From the NCBI GenBank assembly GCA_036389255.1, contig DASVQI010000036.1:186001-250000 (forward strand): a stretch of DNA of 64,000 nt, written 5' to 3'. The notes below the pieces were generated by a model that saw only the letters and a program-made list of their open reading frames with translations, ran no database searches and was not told where the DNA came from. The stretch comes from JACVRN01 sp036389255 (lineage in GTDB: Bacteria; Acidobacteriota; Blastocatellia; Pyrinomonadales; Pyrinomonadaceae). The position numbers and the translations under genes are program-made. This document shows, piece after piece, positions 7,619 through 16,307 of the stretch. Each line of letters opens with the position of its first letter. The first letter of the stretch is position 1.

Positions 7619-8161
7619 GTGACCGAGCGCGATAGTAATCCGGCTGAAGAAGAGTTGGTCGCCGTCGCGCGCGCGGTTAAGCCTCGCAGCTTTCGCGGCG
7701 AAGTGGTCGCTGAGCTTCTGACGGATTTTCCGGAACGCTTCGAGGGGCTTGAGCGGCTGATAGCGGTCGCTGCTGACGGCAGTCGCCTCGTGCTCGAACT
7801 TGAAGAGCACTGGTTTCATCAGGGGCGAGTGGTGCTGAAGTTCGCGGGCTACGATTCGGAAGAGGCGGCGAGGACGCTGGTGGGGATGGAGTTCACAGTC
7901 CCCGAAAGCGAGCGCGTCGAGTTAGAGGAAGACGAGTTTTACGACTGGGAGCTTGATGGCTGTACGGTCTGGACGATTGAAGGCGAGCGGCTGGGGAGCG
8001 TGCGCGAAATCATGCGCACGGGCGGAGTCGAGATGCTCGTCGTTGACAACGGGGAAGGGCGCGACTACCTGATTCCGATGGCCGAAGAGATTTGCGTCGA
8101 GATTAGCATCGAGCAAAAGCTCATACGCGTGGACGTGCCCGAAGGACTGCTGGAATTTTAG
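7619..8161 (+). CDS. rimM: 16S rRNA processing protein RimM
   Basis: This ribosome-maturation factor for the 30S head works with uS19. The RimM N-domain (VAVARAVKPRSFRGEVVAEL, about 15-100) is followed by a PRC-barrel (about 100-178) with FYDWELDGCTV, IPMAEEICVEI and VDVPEGLLEF, a classic RimM ending. GTG at 7619 is preferred as start because GAAGAGG (7605-7611) lies 7 nt upstream. A TTG at 7595 in the same frame would add eight residues and overlap khpA by 8 nt. It is followed by trmD after 6 nt, so the two are co-translated. Confidence 0.93.
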   Translation: MTERDSNPAEEELVAVARAVKPRSFRGEVVAELLTDFPERFEGLERLIAVAADGSRLVLELEEHWFHQGRVVLKFAGYDSEEAARTLVGMEFTVPESERVELEEDEFYDWELDGCTVWTIEGERLGSVREIMRTGGVEMLVVDNGEGRDYLIPMAEEICVEISIEQKLIRVDVPEGLLEF

Positions 8162-8167
8162 ATTGCT

Positions 8168-8905
8168 GTGCTGCGCTTCGACATCATTACGATCTTCCCG
8201 GACTTTTTTCGGGAGACGTTTGATTACGGCATCATCAGGCGCGCGCGCGCGGCAGGGCTGGTTGAAACCCTCGCCCATGATTTGAGGCGCTGGACTCGTG
8301 ATAAGCACAGGCAGGTTGACGACCGCCCTTTCGGCGGCGGCGACGGGATGATTCTCAAGCCTGAGCCGATATTTGAAGCCGTTGAAGAACTGACCGGGCG
8401 CGAAGCCGGGAGCGCTGACTATGATGAAGGCGTGCGAGTGATTCTGCTTTCGCCGCAGGGAAGACCCTTCACGCAATCGCTGGCGGAAGAGCTTTCGGCC
8501 TGCTCGCATCTGGTCTTAATCTGCGGGCGCTACGAGGGCGTGGATGAGCGCGTGACTGAGGCGCTCGTGACGGATGAAATCTCCATAGGCGATTACATCC
8601 TGTCGGGCGGCGAGCCTGCCGCGCTGGTGCTGGTTGATGCGGTCACAAGACTTGTGCCGGGAGCCCTTGGCAGTGAGACTTCGGCTCTACATGAATCTTT
8701 CGTTGAGGGGCTTCTGGATTATCCGCACTACACGCGGCCCGTGGACTTTCGCGGCATGAAGGTGCCGGAACTTCTCCTGAGCGGCCATCATGCGGAAATC
8801 GCTCGCTGGCGCGCACATCGCGCGCTTGAGAAGACGAAGCGCAACCGTCCAGACCTTCTGGAGAGAGCGCGGCTCGAAGAGCCCGGTCAGGAAGATAAGG
8901 ATTGA
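8168..8905 (+). CDS. trmD: tRNA (guanine37-N1)-methyltransferase TrmD
   Basis: This SPOUT-class enzyme methylates G37 next to the anticodon, preventing +1 frameshifts. The 245-residue protein starts at GTG (8168), giving MLRFDIITIFPDFF. Family signatures are present in order: RRWTRDKHRQVDDRPFGGG, LSPQGRPFTQ, LICGRYEGVDERV and GDYILSGGEPAAL (the knotted SAM-binding loops), and the C-terminal PHYTRPVDFRGMKVPELLLSG split over the helical domain. It is 6 nt downstream of rimM. Confidence 0.97.
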   Translation: MLRFDIITIFPDFFRETFDYGIIRRARAAGLVETLAHDLRRWTRDKHRQVDDRPFGGGDGMILKPEPIFEAVEELTGREAGSADYDEGVRVILLSPQGRPFTQSLAEELSACSHLVLICGRYEGVDERVTEALVTDEISIGDYILSGGEPAALVLVDAVTRLVPGALGSETSALHESFVEGLLDYPHYTRPVDFRGMKVPELLLSGHHAEIARWRAHRALEKTKRNRPDLLERARLEEPGQEDKD

Positions 8906-8909
8906 AAAG

Positions 8910-8996
8910 CAGTTTTCAGTTTTGAATTTTCAGTCTCCATTTGTGAAGACCGAAAATGCTTTTAACTGAAGACTCAAGACTGAAAACTGAAAACTG
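8910..8996. repeat. heptamer-repeat dyad (CAGTTTT / ACTGAAA units)
   Basis: The left arm at 8910-8935 starts CAGTTTTCAGTTTT. The right arm at 8965-8996 ends ACTGAAAACTGAAAACTG. The arms pair with a few interruptions around a loop of about 29 nt. It occupies nearly the whole trmD-rplS gap. Confidence 0.7.
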
Positions 8997-9013
8997 TTAC
9001 GGAGTTAAATGTT

Positions 9014-9418
9014 ATGAACCGCTTGGATACTATTGAGAATGCGCAGTTGCGCGAGAGCATCCCGGACTTTCAGCCGGGCGACACGGTGCGCGTTCACGTG
9101 CGCATCAAGGAGTCTGAGACTAAAGAGCGCTTGCAGGTCTTCGAGGGTGTGGTCATAGCGCGCAAGCACGGCGGAGCGCGAGAAACCATCACCGTCAGAA
9201 AGACCAGCTTCGGCGTCGGCGTGGAGAGAATCTTTCCGCTTCACGCGACCATCGTTGACCACATAGACGTGGTCAAGCGCGGGCGCGTGCGTCGCGCCAA
9301 GCTCTACTACCTGCGCCAGCTTCGCGGCAAGGCCGCGCGCATACGCGAGCGCGACACTCGCACGGCTCAGGCCACGGCCGGCGGAGCGCAGGGCGCTTCC
9401 TCTTCCGGCAAGAAGTAA
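9014..9418 (+). CDS. rplS: 50S ribosomal protein bL19
   Basis: This 134-residue large-subunit protein sits at the 30S-50S interface. The sequence IPDFQPGDTVRVHVRIKE, FEGVVIARKHGG, TITVRKTSFGVGVERIFPLH and RAKLYYLRQLRGKAARIRE covers the whole bL19 fold. An Ala/Gly/Thr-rich tail of about 20 residues (115-134) extends beyond the usual length. The ATG at 9014 follows ACGGAGTTAAATGTT, with GGAG as a weak Shine-Dalgarno. It is the last gene of the cluster. Confidence 0.97.
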   Translation: MNRLDTIENAQLRESIPDFQPGDTVRVHVRIKESETKERLQVFEGVVIARKHGGARETITVRKTSFGVGVERIFPLHATIVDHIDVVKRGRVRRAKLYYLRQLRGKAARIRERDTRTAQATAGGAQGASSSGKK

Positions 9419-9424
9419 GGAAAG

Positions 9425-9516
9425 CGGGGGTCAGGTGTCAGGTGCCGGGTTTCGGGGAAAAGAAAGATAACCACTTTTTCTTTTCCCGGCACCCGTCAAC
9501 TGACACCCGGCACCCG
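9425..9516. repeat. heptamer-repeat dyad (GGTGTCA/GGTGCCG units)
   Basis: The left arm at 9425-9466 contains GGTGTCAGGTGCCGGGT and ends AAAAGAAA. The right arm at 9475-9516 is built from CCCGGCA, CCCGTCA and ACTGACA units, starting with TTTCTTTT. The arms pair over most of about 40 nt with a short loop. It fills the whole gap between rplS and the glycosyltransferase and ends two bases before the next ATG, so its right arm occupies the place where a Shine-Dalgarno would lie. Confidence 0.7.
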
Positions 9517-9518
9517 TT

Positions 9519-10688
9519 ATGCACATTGCCATAGACGCGCACGCCGTCGGCACAGGGCTGGCGGGCAACGAAACCTATATAGCCAATCTCATAGAGGCGC
9601 TGGCCGAGGTTGACGCGACCAACCGCTACACGCTCTACGTCACACGGCGTGAAGCGTCCGAGCGCTTTCGCAATCGCTGGCCCAACTTCACCCCCAGACT
9701 GACGCTCCCGCACACGCCGCTCGTGCGAATCCCCGTCACGCTCTCAGCCGAGCTGAGACGCCGCCCCGTAGACCTGCTCCACGTTCAATACACGGCGCCG
9801 CCCTTCGCCCCCTGTCCGGTCATAGCCACGATTCACGACCTTTCTTTCGAGCACCTGCCCGAAACCTTCAAGCGCCGTAGCCGCATGCAGCTTCGCCTTA
9901 CGGTACGCAGCACGGCCCGCCGCGCCGCTCACATCATCACAAGCTCCGAATTCTCGCGCCGCGACATCATGGAAACCTATCGCGTAGCGCCAGAGCGCAT
10001 CACTGTCACGCACGCGGCGGCCTCTAAAATCTTCGCGCCCGCAGACGCTTCCGAGATAGAGCGCGTGCGCGCCCGATACAAAATCGAGGGCGATTACATA
10101 CTCGCAGTGGGCTCCATCCAGCCGCGCAAAAATCTGGCACGGCTGCTGGCAGCATATTCGGACTTGCTTCGTGCGCGCACGCAGGCTAAGCTTCCCTGTC
10201 TGGTGATAGCCGGAAAGCGCGCGTGGCTTTACGAAGAAACCCTTCGCTCGGTAGCCCTTTTGGGTTTGAGCGACAACGTGGTCTTTACTGACTACGTGCC
10301 GGAGCGAGATTTGCCGCCGCTCTATTCGGGCGCTCTCTGCTTCATCTATCCTTCGTACTTCGAGGGCTTCGGCCTGCCGCCTCTTGAGGCAATGAGATGC
10401 GGCGCGCCCGTCATCACGGGCAACCGAACCAGCCTGCCGGAAGTCGTAGGTGACGCGGGGCTGATGGTTGACCCTTTTGATAAAGAGGCTATAGCCGGGG
10501 CAATCGGGCGCTTGGTTGACGACGCGAGCCTGCGCCGCGATTTACGCGAGCGAGGGTTTGAGAGGGCGCGCAGGTTCGACTGGCTTGAGACGGCGCGGCT
10601 GACTATCAGGGCTTACGAGCGGGCGGTTGAAAGCGGCAGGAGAAGGGGACTGGGACGGCGACGTGCGGGCCTTCCTCCTGCGCCTTAG
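9519..10688 (+). CDS. GT4-type (GT-B) glycosyltransferase
   Basis: A 389-residue GT-B enzyme, probably transferring a hexose to a lipid-linked or polysaccharide acceptor. The N-terminal acceptor domain holds MHIAIDAHAVGTGLAGNETY and HVQYTAPP. The nucleotide-sugar domain has AVGSIQPRKNLARLL, PSYFEGFGLPPLEAM (the E-x7-E motif) and SLPEVVGDAGLMVDP. This matches the mannosyl/rhamnosyl branch of family GT4. The start ATG lies directly at the end of a repeat dyad with no recognisable Shine-Dalgarno. The basic tail (RRRGLGRRRAG) may be a membrane-association patch. The substrate is not known. Confidence 0.9.
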   Translation: MHIAIDAHAVGTGLAGNETYIANLIEALAEVDATNRYTLYVTRREASERFRNRWPNFTPRLTLPHTPLVRIPVTLSAELRRRPVDLLHVQYTAPPFAPCPVIATIHDLSFEHLPETFKRRSRMQLRLTVRSTARRAAHIITSSEFSRRDIMETYRVAPERITVTHAAASKIFAPADASEIERVRARYKIEGDYILAVGSIQPRKNLARLLAAYSDLLRARTQAKLPCLVIAGKRAWLYEETLRSVALLGLSDNVVFTDYVPERDLPPLYSGALCFIYPSYFEGFGLPPLEAMRCGAPVITGNRTSLPEVVGDAGLMVDPFDKEAIAGAIGRLVDDASLRRDLRERGFERARRFDWLETARLTIRAYERAVESGRRRGLGRRRAGLPPAP

Positions 10689-10798
10689 ACGAAGACAAAG
10701 AGGGGTTCTCTTTCACAGTAATACTCCCCGAACTATAACAATTGCAGGAACAGGGCGCGCATAAGAGTGCTTGAGCGAAAGCGCGCCGGTTGACTCTG

Positions 10799-11968
10799 AT
10801 GCGCATAGCAATTTTGGGAACACGCGGGGTGCCCGCCAGTTACGGGGGCTTCGAGACATTTGCGGAACAGCTTTCAACTCGTCTTGCGGCGCGCGGCCAT
10901 CACGTCACGGTCTACTGCCGCTCGCACTACGTCAGCCCGCGCCAGATAGAGTACAAGGGCGTTCATCTAAAAGTTCTCCCGACCATTCGCCACAAGTATT
11001 TCGACACAGTCGTACACACCTTCCTCTCTTCGCTGCACGCCATGACGCGCTCTTACGATGCCGCGCTCATCTGCAACGCGGCCAACGCGCCCTTCGCCCC
11101 TTTCCTTCGCGTGGCGGGAACGAGCGTGGCGCTCAACGTGGACGGTCTTGAGCACAAGCGCAAGAAGTGGAACTGGCTCGGGCGCGGCTATTACCGCGTA
11201 GCCGAACGCCTTGCGACGCTTCTGCCGAATGAAGTGGTCACGGACGCGCGCGTCATACAGGACTACTATCAGGCTCAGTACAACACGCCTTCGACCATGA
11301 TTGTCTACGGCGCGGAGATTGAGCGCAGGCAAGACCGTCAGGCGGTGCGCCGGTGGGGAGTCGAGCCCAATCGCTACGTCCTGTACGTCTCTCGCCTTGA
11401 GCCTGAGAACAACGCGCATCTGGTGATAGAGGCTTTCAAGCGCGTGCGTACTCCCTACCGTCTTTTGATAGTGGGCGACGCACCCTACGCGCACGAGTAC
11501 ATACGGGAGCTGCGCGAGCGGGCAGAGCCCGACCCGCGCATAATCTTCACGGGCTTCGTCTTCGGAGATTCCTACCGCGCGCTGCAACAGAACGCTTACT
11601 GCTATGTTCACGCGACTGAGGTTGGCGGCACGCACCCGGCGCTGGTGGAGGCCATGGGCTACGGCAACTGTGTGCTGGCGCTGGCCGCGCCGGAGAACGT
11701 GGAGGTGGTCGGAGAAGCAGGCATCCCTTACAGGGACGCCGACGAGCTTGCCGAGAAGCTGCGGCGAGTGTTGCTAGACGCGTCGCTGGTCGCGGCCTAT
11801 CGCCAGCGCGCACAAGACCGCGTGCGACAGTATTACAACTGGGAAGTGGTCGTTGACCGCTACGAGAATCTGTTCGCGGAACTGGCCGGGCTGCCCGCGC
11901 CCCACGCCGACTCTCCTCTATACGCCGAAGTCCCCGCGAGCGAAGAGCAGCCTGCGGTTAAGCTGTAA
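10799..11968 (+). CDS. DUF1972-type glycosyltransferase
   Basis: A 389-residue GT-B enzyme of the DUF1972 group, seen in exopolysaccharide and rhamnan clusters. It opens MRIAILGTRGVPASYGGFET, the group's glycine-rich signature, and later has DGLEHKRKKWNWLGRGYYR, YVSRLEPENNAHLVIEAF and ATEVGGTHPALVEAMGYG, which replaces the usual EFG motif. The ATG at 10799 is chosen because the signature begins there; a TTG three codons earlier is possible. It lies 110 nt after the first glycosyltransferase, same strand, so the two probably act on the same glycan. The substrate is unknown. Confidence 0.9.
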   Translation: MRIAILGTRGVPASYGGFETFAEQLSTRLAARGHHVTVYCRSHYVSPRQIEYKGVHLKVLPTIRHKYFDTVVHTFLSSLHAMTRSYDAALICNAANAPFAPFLRVAGTSVALNVDGLEHKRKKWNWLGRGYYRVAERLATLLPNEVVTDARVIQDYYQAQYNTPSTMIVYGAEIERRQDRQAVRRWGVEPNRYVLYVSRLEPENNAHLVIEAFKRVRTPYRLLIVGDAPYAHEYIRELRERAEPDPRIIFTGFVFGDSYRALQQNAYCYVHATEVGGTHPALVEAMGYGNCVLALAAPENVEVVGEAGIPYRDADELAEKLRRVLLDASLVAAYRQRAQDRVRQYYNWEVVVDRYENLFAELAGLPAPHADSPLYAEVPASEEQPAVKL

Positions 11969-12254
11969 GGGGCGCGGCTTTATCGTGTCTATCCTGTTAC
12001 GGAGTCGCTTGACAACTATCCCCGGAAATCATAAATTCGCGGCAAGGTGCGGCGGTCGTCCCGGCCCACCTCATGAGGGCCGCTCTCACGCAGACCGGGA
12101 CGTTGCCCGTCAAGGTTGAGCCAGGAGCTTGTACTTGTCCATCCTCTTTCAGGGCCAGCCATAAAGCTTATACTCCAGTTCTCACTCAATCATGTTCTGC
12201 CCTTAACCCCTTCTTCGGGCGTGAAGCGATGTACATGATTGATGAAGGCGAGTC

Positions 12255-15215
12255 ATGAAAAAAGCATCTATACTTATTTTATTCCTTCTAGTGTCCGCCT
12301 TCTTTTGTCTCTTCTACCTTGAGTCTTCGAAAGCACAGTCGGCTCAAGACCCAGTGGAGTTGTTCAATCTAGTCAGCGCTGACAAATCAGTTAATAGAGA
12401 GAAGCTTCAAACGCGCCTCTCCACGGCAGAGGTGCGCAGGCAGGAGATAAGCCTCAACTTAGACAGCATCAATTTCGAGATGTCGCAGAGGCTGAGCCTG
12501 CCCCTGCTCGACGGGAAATCTTATCTGGCTATTCGTAGAGATTCGGAAGGCTTTGTGCGACTGGGCGCTAACGAGTTCAGTTGGCGAGGCAAGATTACGA
12601 GCGCAAACGGCTCAAGCGGCGACGTTATACTGACGGTCAAAGACAAGGCGCTCTCCGGCCTGATTTATTCGGACGCTGGCGTTTACGAGATTGTCCCTCA
12701 GGCGGACTTCCGGCACGTTTTAGTAGAGATAGAGCAGGGACGCTTTGCGCCCTGTGGCGGCGCGCTTCAAGCTCCTGAGGATGGAGCCGCCCTTCAGGGC
12801 TCCTACGTCAAGAACGGGAGCGACCTGCGGGCGAGCGCGGACGTTGTTGCGCCCGACAACGGAAGCCAGATTGACGTGCTTGTCGTTTACACGACACAGG
12901 TGCGCACGGCTCTGGGCGGCACGACGCAGACTGAAACCTTCATACAGCAGGCTATCTCAAGCACGAACACGGCATATCAAAATAGCGGCATCAACCCCCG
13001 ACTGCGGCTCGTAGGCTCTAAGGAAGTGCCTTACGATGAAGCGGCAGGGACTCTCAACGCGGCGCTCAACTGGGTGCGCACGGATGCTGCGGTAGCAGCA
13101 GAGCGAAACGCCGTGAAGGCCGATTTAGTGGCGTTGATAACGGAGGAGGGAGGCGGTCTTTGCGGGCTCGCGTACGTACAGAGAAGCGTCGGCGCTGGAT
13201 TCTCAGGCGCAGCCTTTTCCGCTACGTCCAGAAGCTGCGCCGTGGGAAACCTGAGCTTCGCGCACGAGCTTGGACATAACGAAGGCTGCGAGCACAATCC
13301 GGAGAACGGCGCAGCGCCGGGCGAAGCGTCCTATCCTTACGCCTTCGGCCATTACGTTGACGGCTCATTCCGCACGGTCATGTCATACACAGACCCGTGT
13401 ACGGGCGGCTGTAAGCGCATACCCTATTTTTCAAATCCTTCGATTAATTTCAACGGCCTTCCAACCGGCATCCCTAATGAGCGAGACAACCATCGCGTCA
13501 TAAATAATACGGCTTCGATTGTCGCGCTGTTTCGTGATAGCGGCGGCGTGTCCCCTACGCCGACACCGACGCCCACGCCGGTTCCGACACCAACGCCAAC
13601 GCCCGCGCCTGCGCCCAACTTGGCTGCCTATCATCCTTCAGGCTGGACAGAGAAAATCGTAGTCTCCAACGTGACCGGAACTAACACTCAGCCTGCTTCG
13701 CTTCTAACGACCGACACGCTCTACGTAGACTGGGCCGTGATTAATAACGGCGACTCGCCCACGGCGGCGACCTTCTCAACCAAGCTCTACGTGGACGGAG
13801 TTGAAAGACAGTCGTGGAACACGGCGTCGCCCCTGAGCCGGAACTTTTATACCTACGTGCAGGACTATCCCATAGGAAGCCTGAGCATAGGCCCGCATAC
13901 AGTCAGGATAGTGACTGACGCGGGCGGAGCAATCGCGGAGAAAAGCGAAGCGGATAATGAGTTCGACAGAGCGTTTACTATATTTGTAGGTCAAATCGGT
14001 AACACGATTCAGTTAGACTCGCCCGTCTACAGCTTCAACGAAGCGTCCGTAAACACGGCTCAGGGCTTCGGCGCTCTGACCGTGACGGTCACGCGCACGA
14101 ATGCCACAGCCCCTGCCTCCGTTCAGTTTGCTACTTCCGACATCTCCGGCGGCAACGAATGTAATCAAGTATCGGGGCAGGCGTCGCAGCGCTGCGATTA
14201 CGCCGCGCAGGCCGGAACGCTGAGCTTTGCGGCAGGGGAAAGCAGCAAGACTCTACAGATTCCAATCATCAGTGACGGGTACATAGAAGGGCCGGAACTC
14301 TTCTTCGTCAAGCTACAGAACGCGGTCGGCGCGACACTGGGATTAAATAGCCAGGCGACGATTACTATCGTAGACAGAGCCGTGGCGACGCTGCCCGCGG
14401 CCAATCCGTATCTGAGCAACGAGTTCTTTGTCAGGCTGAACTATCTGGACTTTCTGGGCAGAGAGCCGGATGCCGGAGGTTGGAGCACCTGGCCGCCGCT
14501 ACTGAACTCCTGCGGGCCTGAGAAGGGGTTCTTAGGCGCGCCGTACACTTGCGACCGCGCGCACGTCTCGCACGGCTTCTACGCCAGCCCTGAGTTCACA
14601 AATAGAGGCTTTCTGGTCTACAGGCTGTACGAAGTGGGGATGGGAAGGCTGCCGCGTTACGTAGAGTTTATTCCGGACATGGCAAACCTTAGCGGTTTCG
14701 GCCTCCCGGACGCCATACAGCAGCAGAATCTTGCGGAGTATTTACAGAACTTCACAAACAGGGCGGAGTTCGTTAATCGCTTTCAGGGTGCTTTGCAGAA
14801 CTCGGATGCGGAGCTTTTGATTCAGAGGCTGGAGCAGGCTTCGGGAGTTAGCTTGCCCGCGTCGGCAACGACTCTGCCCGGCCAGCCCACTCAGTACGGC
14901 AGGCAGGAGTTGATTAACAAGCGCTCAAGCGGCGAGCTCACGGTCGGCCAGACCCTGAAGGCGTTCGTGGAGCAACAGGCCGTTTATGACAGGTTCTTCC
15001 CGCGAGGCGCGGTGACTATGGAGTACTTCGCCTACCTGAAGCGTGACCCGGATTTGAACGACCCTAATCTGGTTGGATGGAATGAGTGGGTCTTTGTCTT
15101 CACCAACGGAGGCGCTGCCAGAGGCAGGCCCGACATTCTGCCCAGAGACATACATCACTTAATCTTCGGGTTCATCTACTCGGAAGAGTACAGAAAGAGA
15201 TTCGGCGCTCCTTGA
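12255..15215 (+). CDS. exported metzincin metalloprotease with CARDB, Calx-beta and DUF4214 modules
   Basis: This 986-residue secreted zinc protease has a signal peptide at 1-27 and a propeptide-like region to about 195. The catalytic domain (about 205-430) carries HELGHNEGCEH at 337-347 (HExxHxxGxxH zinc motif) and a Met-turn VMSY near 376. Next come a Pro/Thr linker (about 433-457, PTPTPTP repeats), a CARDB-like adhesion domain (about 458-575), a Calx-beta domain (about 580-705) and DUF4214 repeats to the C-terminus (NEFFVRLNYLDFLGREPDAG from about 722). GAAGGCGAG precedes the ATG. A role in degrading or remodelling extracellular protein is inferred. Confidence 0.88.
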   Translation: MKKASILILFLLVSAFFCLFYLESSKAQSAQDPVELFNLVSADKSVNREKLQTRLSTAEVRRQEISLNLDSINFEMSQRLSLPLLDGKSYLAIRRDSEGFVRLGANEFSWRGKITSANGSSGDVILTVKDKALSGLIYSDAGVYEIVPQADFRHVLVEIEQGRFAPCGGALQAPEDGAALQGSYVKNGSDLRASADVVAPDNGSQIDVLVVYTTQVRTALGGTTQTETFIQQAISSTNTAYQNSGINPRLRLVGSKEVPYDEAAGTLNAALNWVRTDAAVAAERNAVKADLVALITEEGGGLCGLAYVQRSVGAGFSGAAFSATSRSCAVGNLSFAHELGHNEGCEHNPENGAAPGEASYPYAFGHYVDGSFRTVMSYTDPCTGGCKRIPYFSNPSINFNGLPTGIPNERDNHRVINNTASIVALFRDSGGVSPTPTPTPTPVPTPTPTPAPAPNLAAYHPSGWTEKIVVSNVTGTNTQPASLLTTDTLYVDWAVINNGDSPTAATFSTKLYVDGVERQSWNTASPLSRNFYTYVQDYPIGSLSIGPHTVRIVTDAGGAIAEKSEADNEFDRAFTIFVGQIGNTIQLDSPVYSFNEASVNTAQGFGALTVTVTRTNATAPASVQFATSDISGGNECNQVSGQASQRCDYAAQAGTLSFAAGESSKTLQIPIISDGYIEGPELFFVKLQNAVGATLGLNSQATITIVDRAVATLPAANPYLSNEFFVRLNYLDFLGREPDAGGWSTWPPLLNSCGPEKGFLGAPYTCDRAHVSHGFYASPEFTNRGFLVYRLYEVGMGRLPRYVEFIPDMANLSGFGLPDAIQQQNLAEYLQNFTNRAEFVNRFQGALQNSDAELLIQRLEQASGVSLPASATTLPGQPTQYGRQELINKRSSGELTVGQTLKAFVEQQAVYDRFFPRGAVTMEYFAYLKRDPDLNDPNLVGWNEWVFVFTNGGAARGRPDILPRDIHHLIFGFIYSEEYRKRFGAP

Positions 15216-15244
15216 TACACGCGCCGGAGTCCAAAGGAAAGAGA

Positions 15245-15313
15245 GAAACCACCAAACCACATTAAGCAACGCGAAGAGAGCTTTCATCTTGCTTAATGTG
15301 ATTTGGTGGTTTC
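15245..15313. terminator. long-stem bidirectional terminator/dyad
   Basis: The arms at 15245-15269 and 15289-15313 pair at 24 of 25 positions (left arm begins GAAACCACCAAACCAC) with a 19-nt loop. It lies between two convergent genes and probably ends both transcripts. Its size and placement resemble the heptamer dyads elsewhere in the window. Confidence 0.65.
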
Positions 15314-15325
15314 TTCGACTTTGCG

Positions 15326-16177
15326 CTACTTCACGGCTTTGGCGTTGGCGGGGCGCGTGAAGAGGGATTCGTTGATGGGACGGTTAATCTCGACCGATTG
15401 ATAATTGATGCGGCTCGACTGAAGGCCGTCGCGGTAATGGTCAACGATAAAGGGAATGATGACGCCTTCTATGGTGACGAACTGCGCGAAACGGTCTTCT
15501 TCCGCAGTCTCCGCGCCTTCCTTGCTCTTCTTCTTGTATAGAACCTTAGCTGGCAGACCGTCGTGCGCGCCGAACTCGAATTCGACCGCAAGGCCGTCCG
15601 CGTAGGTCAGTCGAATCGTCTCGTTGCGCCTGCCCACTCCGGCCTCGCGCCTTCCCACGTAAGAGAGCTTTGCGCCCTCCTTGCGCCAGAAGCCGCGCAG
15701 CAGATAGTCAATGTTCGTCCGCATGGCAAAGCGAAAATCGTCTACCTGCTCTTTGGTCATGTCCTGCAAGCTCTTGGCCTCTCCGTCATAGAGCCAGCCG
15801 GTATCGCCCGTGTTCGTCTGTATGACCTTAACGCCCGCGCCCTTGAACTCCGTCCGCTCGCGGTCTGGATAAATTATGTAATCCACGAAGGTCATAGGCA
15901 GTCCCGACACGCCGTCCTTAAAGAGCGTGTAGTAGCCGCGAGAAGTGGTCGAGCGAACATTCATATATGCATCGCCGCCCAGAGCTTTCGTGGCGCGCTC
16001 CAGAATCTGCTCCGCCTTGGCGTCATTGTCGGGCTTGAGCGCAGGCCCCGGCGGCGGGGTGACTTCGGGCTTAGGCCGCGCATCCTGCGCCTGAGCCGGA
16101 AGCAGAAAGAGGGCTATGAAGAGTGTGCTTAAACAGAGTTGCGCGCACCGCGCCAGGAGGATGTCTCTCTTATTCAT
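15326..16177 (-). CDS. exported LolA-like protein, unknown substrate
   Basis: A 283-residue protein with a signal peptide (about 1-30, cleavage after AQA), a Pro-rich mature start (RPKPEVTPPPGPALKPD) and a body containing ILERATKALGGDAYMNV, WLYDGEAKSL and VIIPFIVDHYRDG. This is the pattern of outer-membrane-lipoprotein-sorting-like proteins (LolA/LolB beta-half-barrel) abundant in acidobacteria, where most have no assigned role. It probably binds a lipid or hydrophobic ligand in the periplasm. It stands alone, converging with the metalloprotease and following the Clp ATPase terminator. Confidence 0.7.
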   Translation of the reverse strand: MNKRDILLARCAQLCLSTLFIALFLLPAQAQDARPKPEVTPPPGPALKPDNDAKAEQILERATKALGGDAYMNVRSTTSRGYYTLFKDGVSGLPMTFVDYIIYPDRERTEFKGAGVKVIQTNTGDTGWLYDGEAKSLQDMTKEQVDDFRFAMRTNIDYLLRGFWRKEGAKLSYVGRREAGVGRRNETIRLTYADGLAVEFEFGAHDGLPAKVLYKKKSKEGAETAEEDRFAQFVTIEGVIIPFIVDHYRDGLQSSRINYQSVEINRPINESLFTRPANAKAVK

Positions 16178-16247
16178 AAGCCTATTAAAACATGAGAGGT
16201 TTGCGGAAATGAAGTTCGCAAGGACTGATTCCGGGATTAAAAAGAAA

Positions 16248-16280
16248 GGGCTTCAATGAATCTCGGATTCATTGAAGCCC
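16248..16280 (-). terminator. intrinsic terminator after Clp ATPase gene
   Basis: A perfect 15-bp stem (GGGCTTCAATGAATC / GATTCATTGAAGCCC) with a 3-nt loop. On the minus strand it is followed by CTTTCTTTTT. It ends leftward transcription of the gene at 16308-18593. Confidence 0.85.
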
Positions 16281-16307
16281 TTTTCAGGTTAGAGAAAGCT
16301 CGGGCCG

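Noticed and set aside
10967..11635. 222-codon minus-strand frame opposite the DUF1972 glycosyltransferase
   Set aside because: No motif; the plus-strand gene carries all family signatures.
13550..13620. Frameshift or sequencing error in the Pro/Thr repeat of the metalloprotease
   Set aside because: The frame stays open through the PTPTPTP linker into well-formed CARDB and Calx-beta domains, so the low complexity is a true linker.
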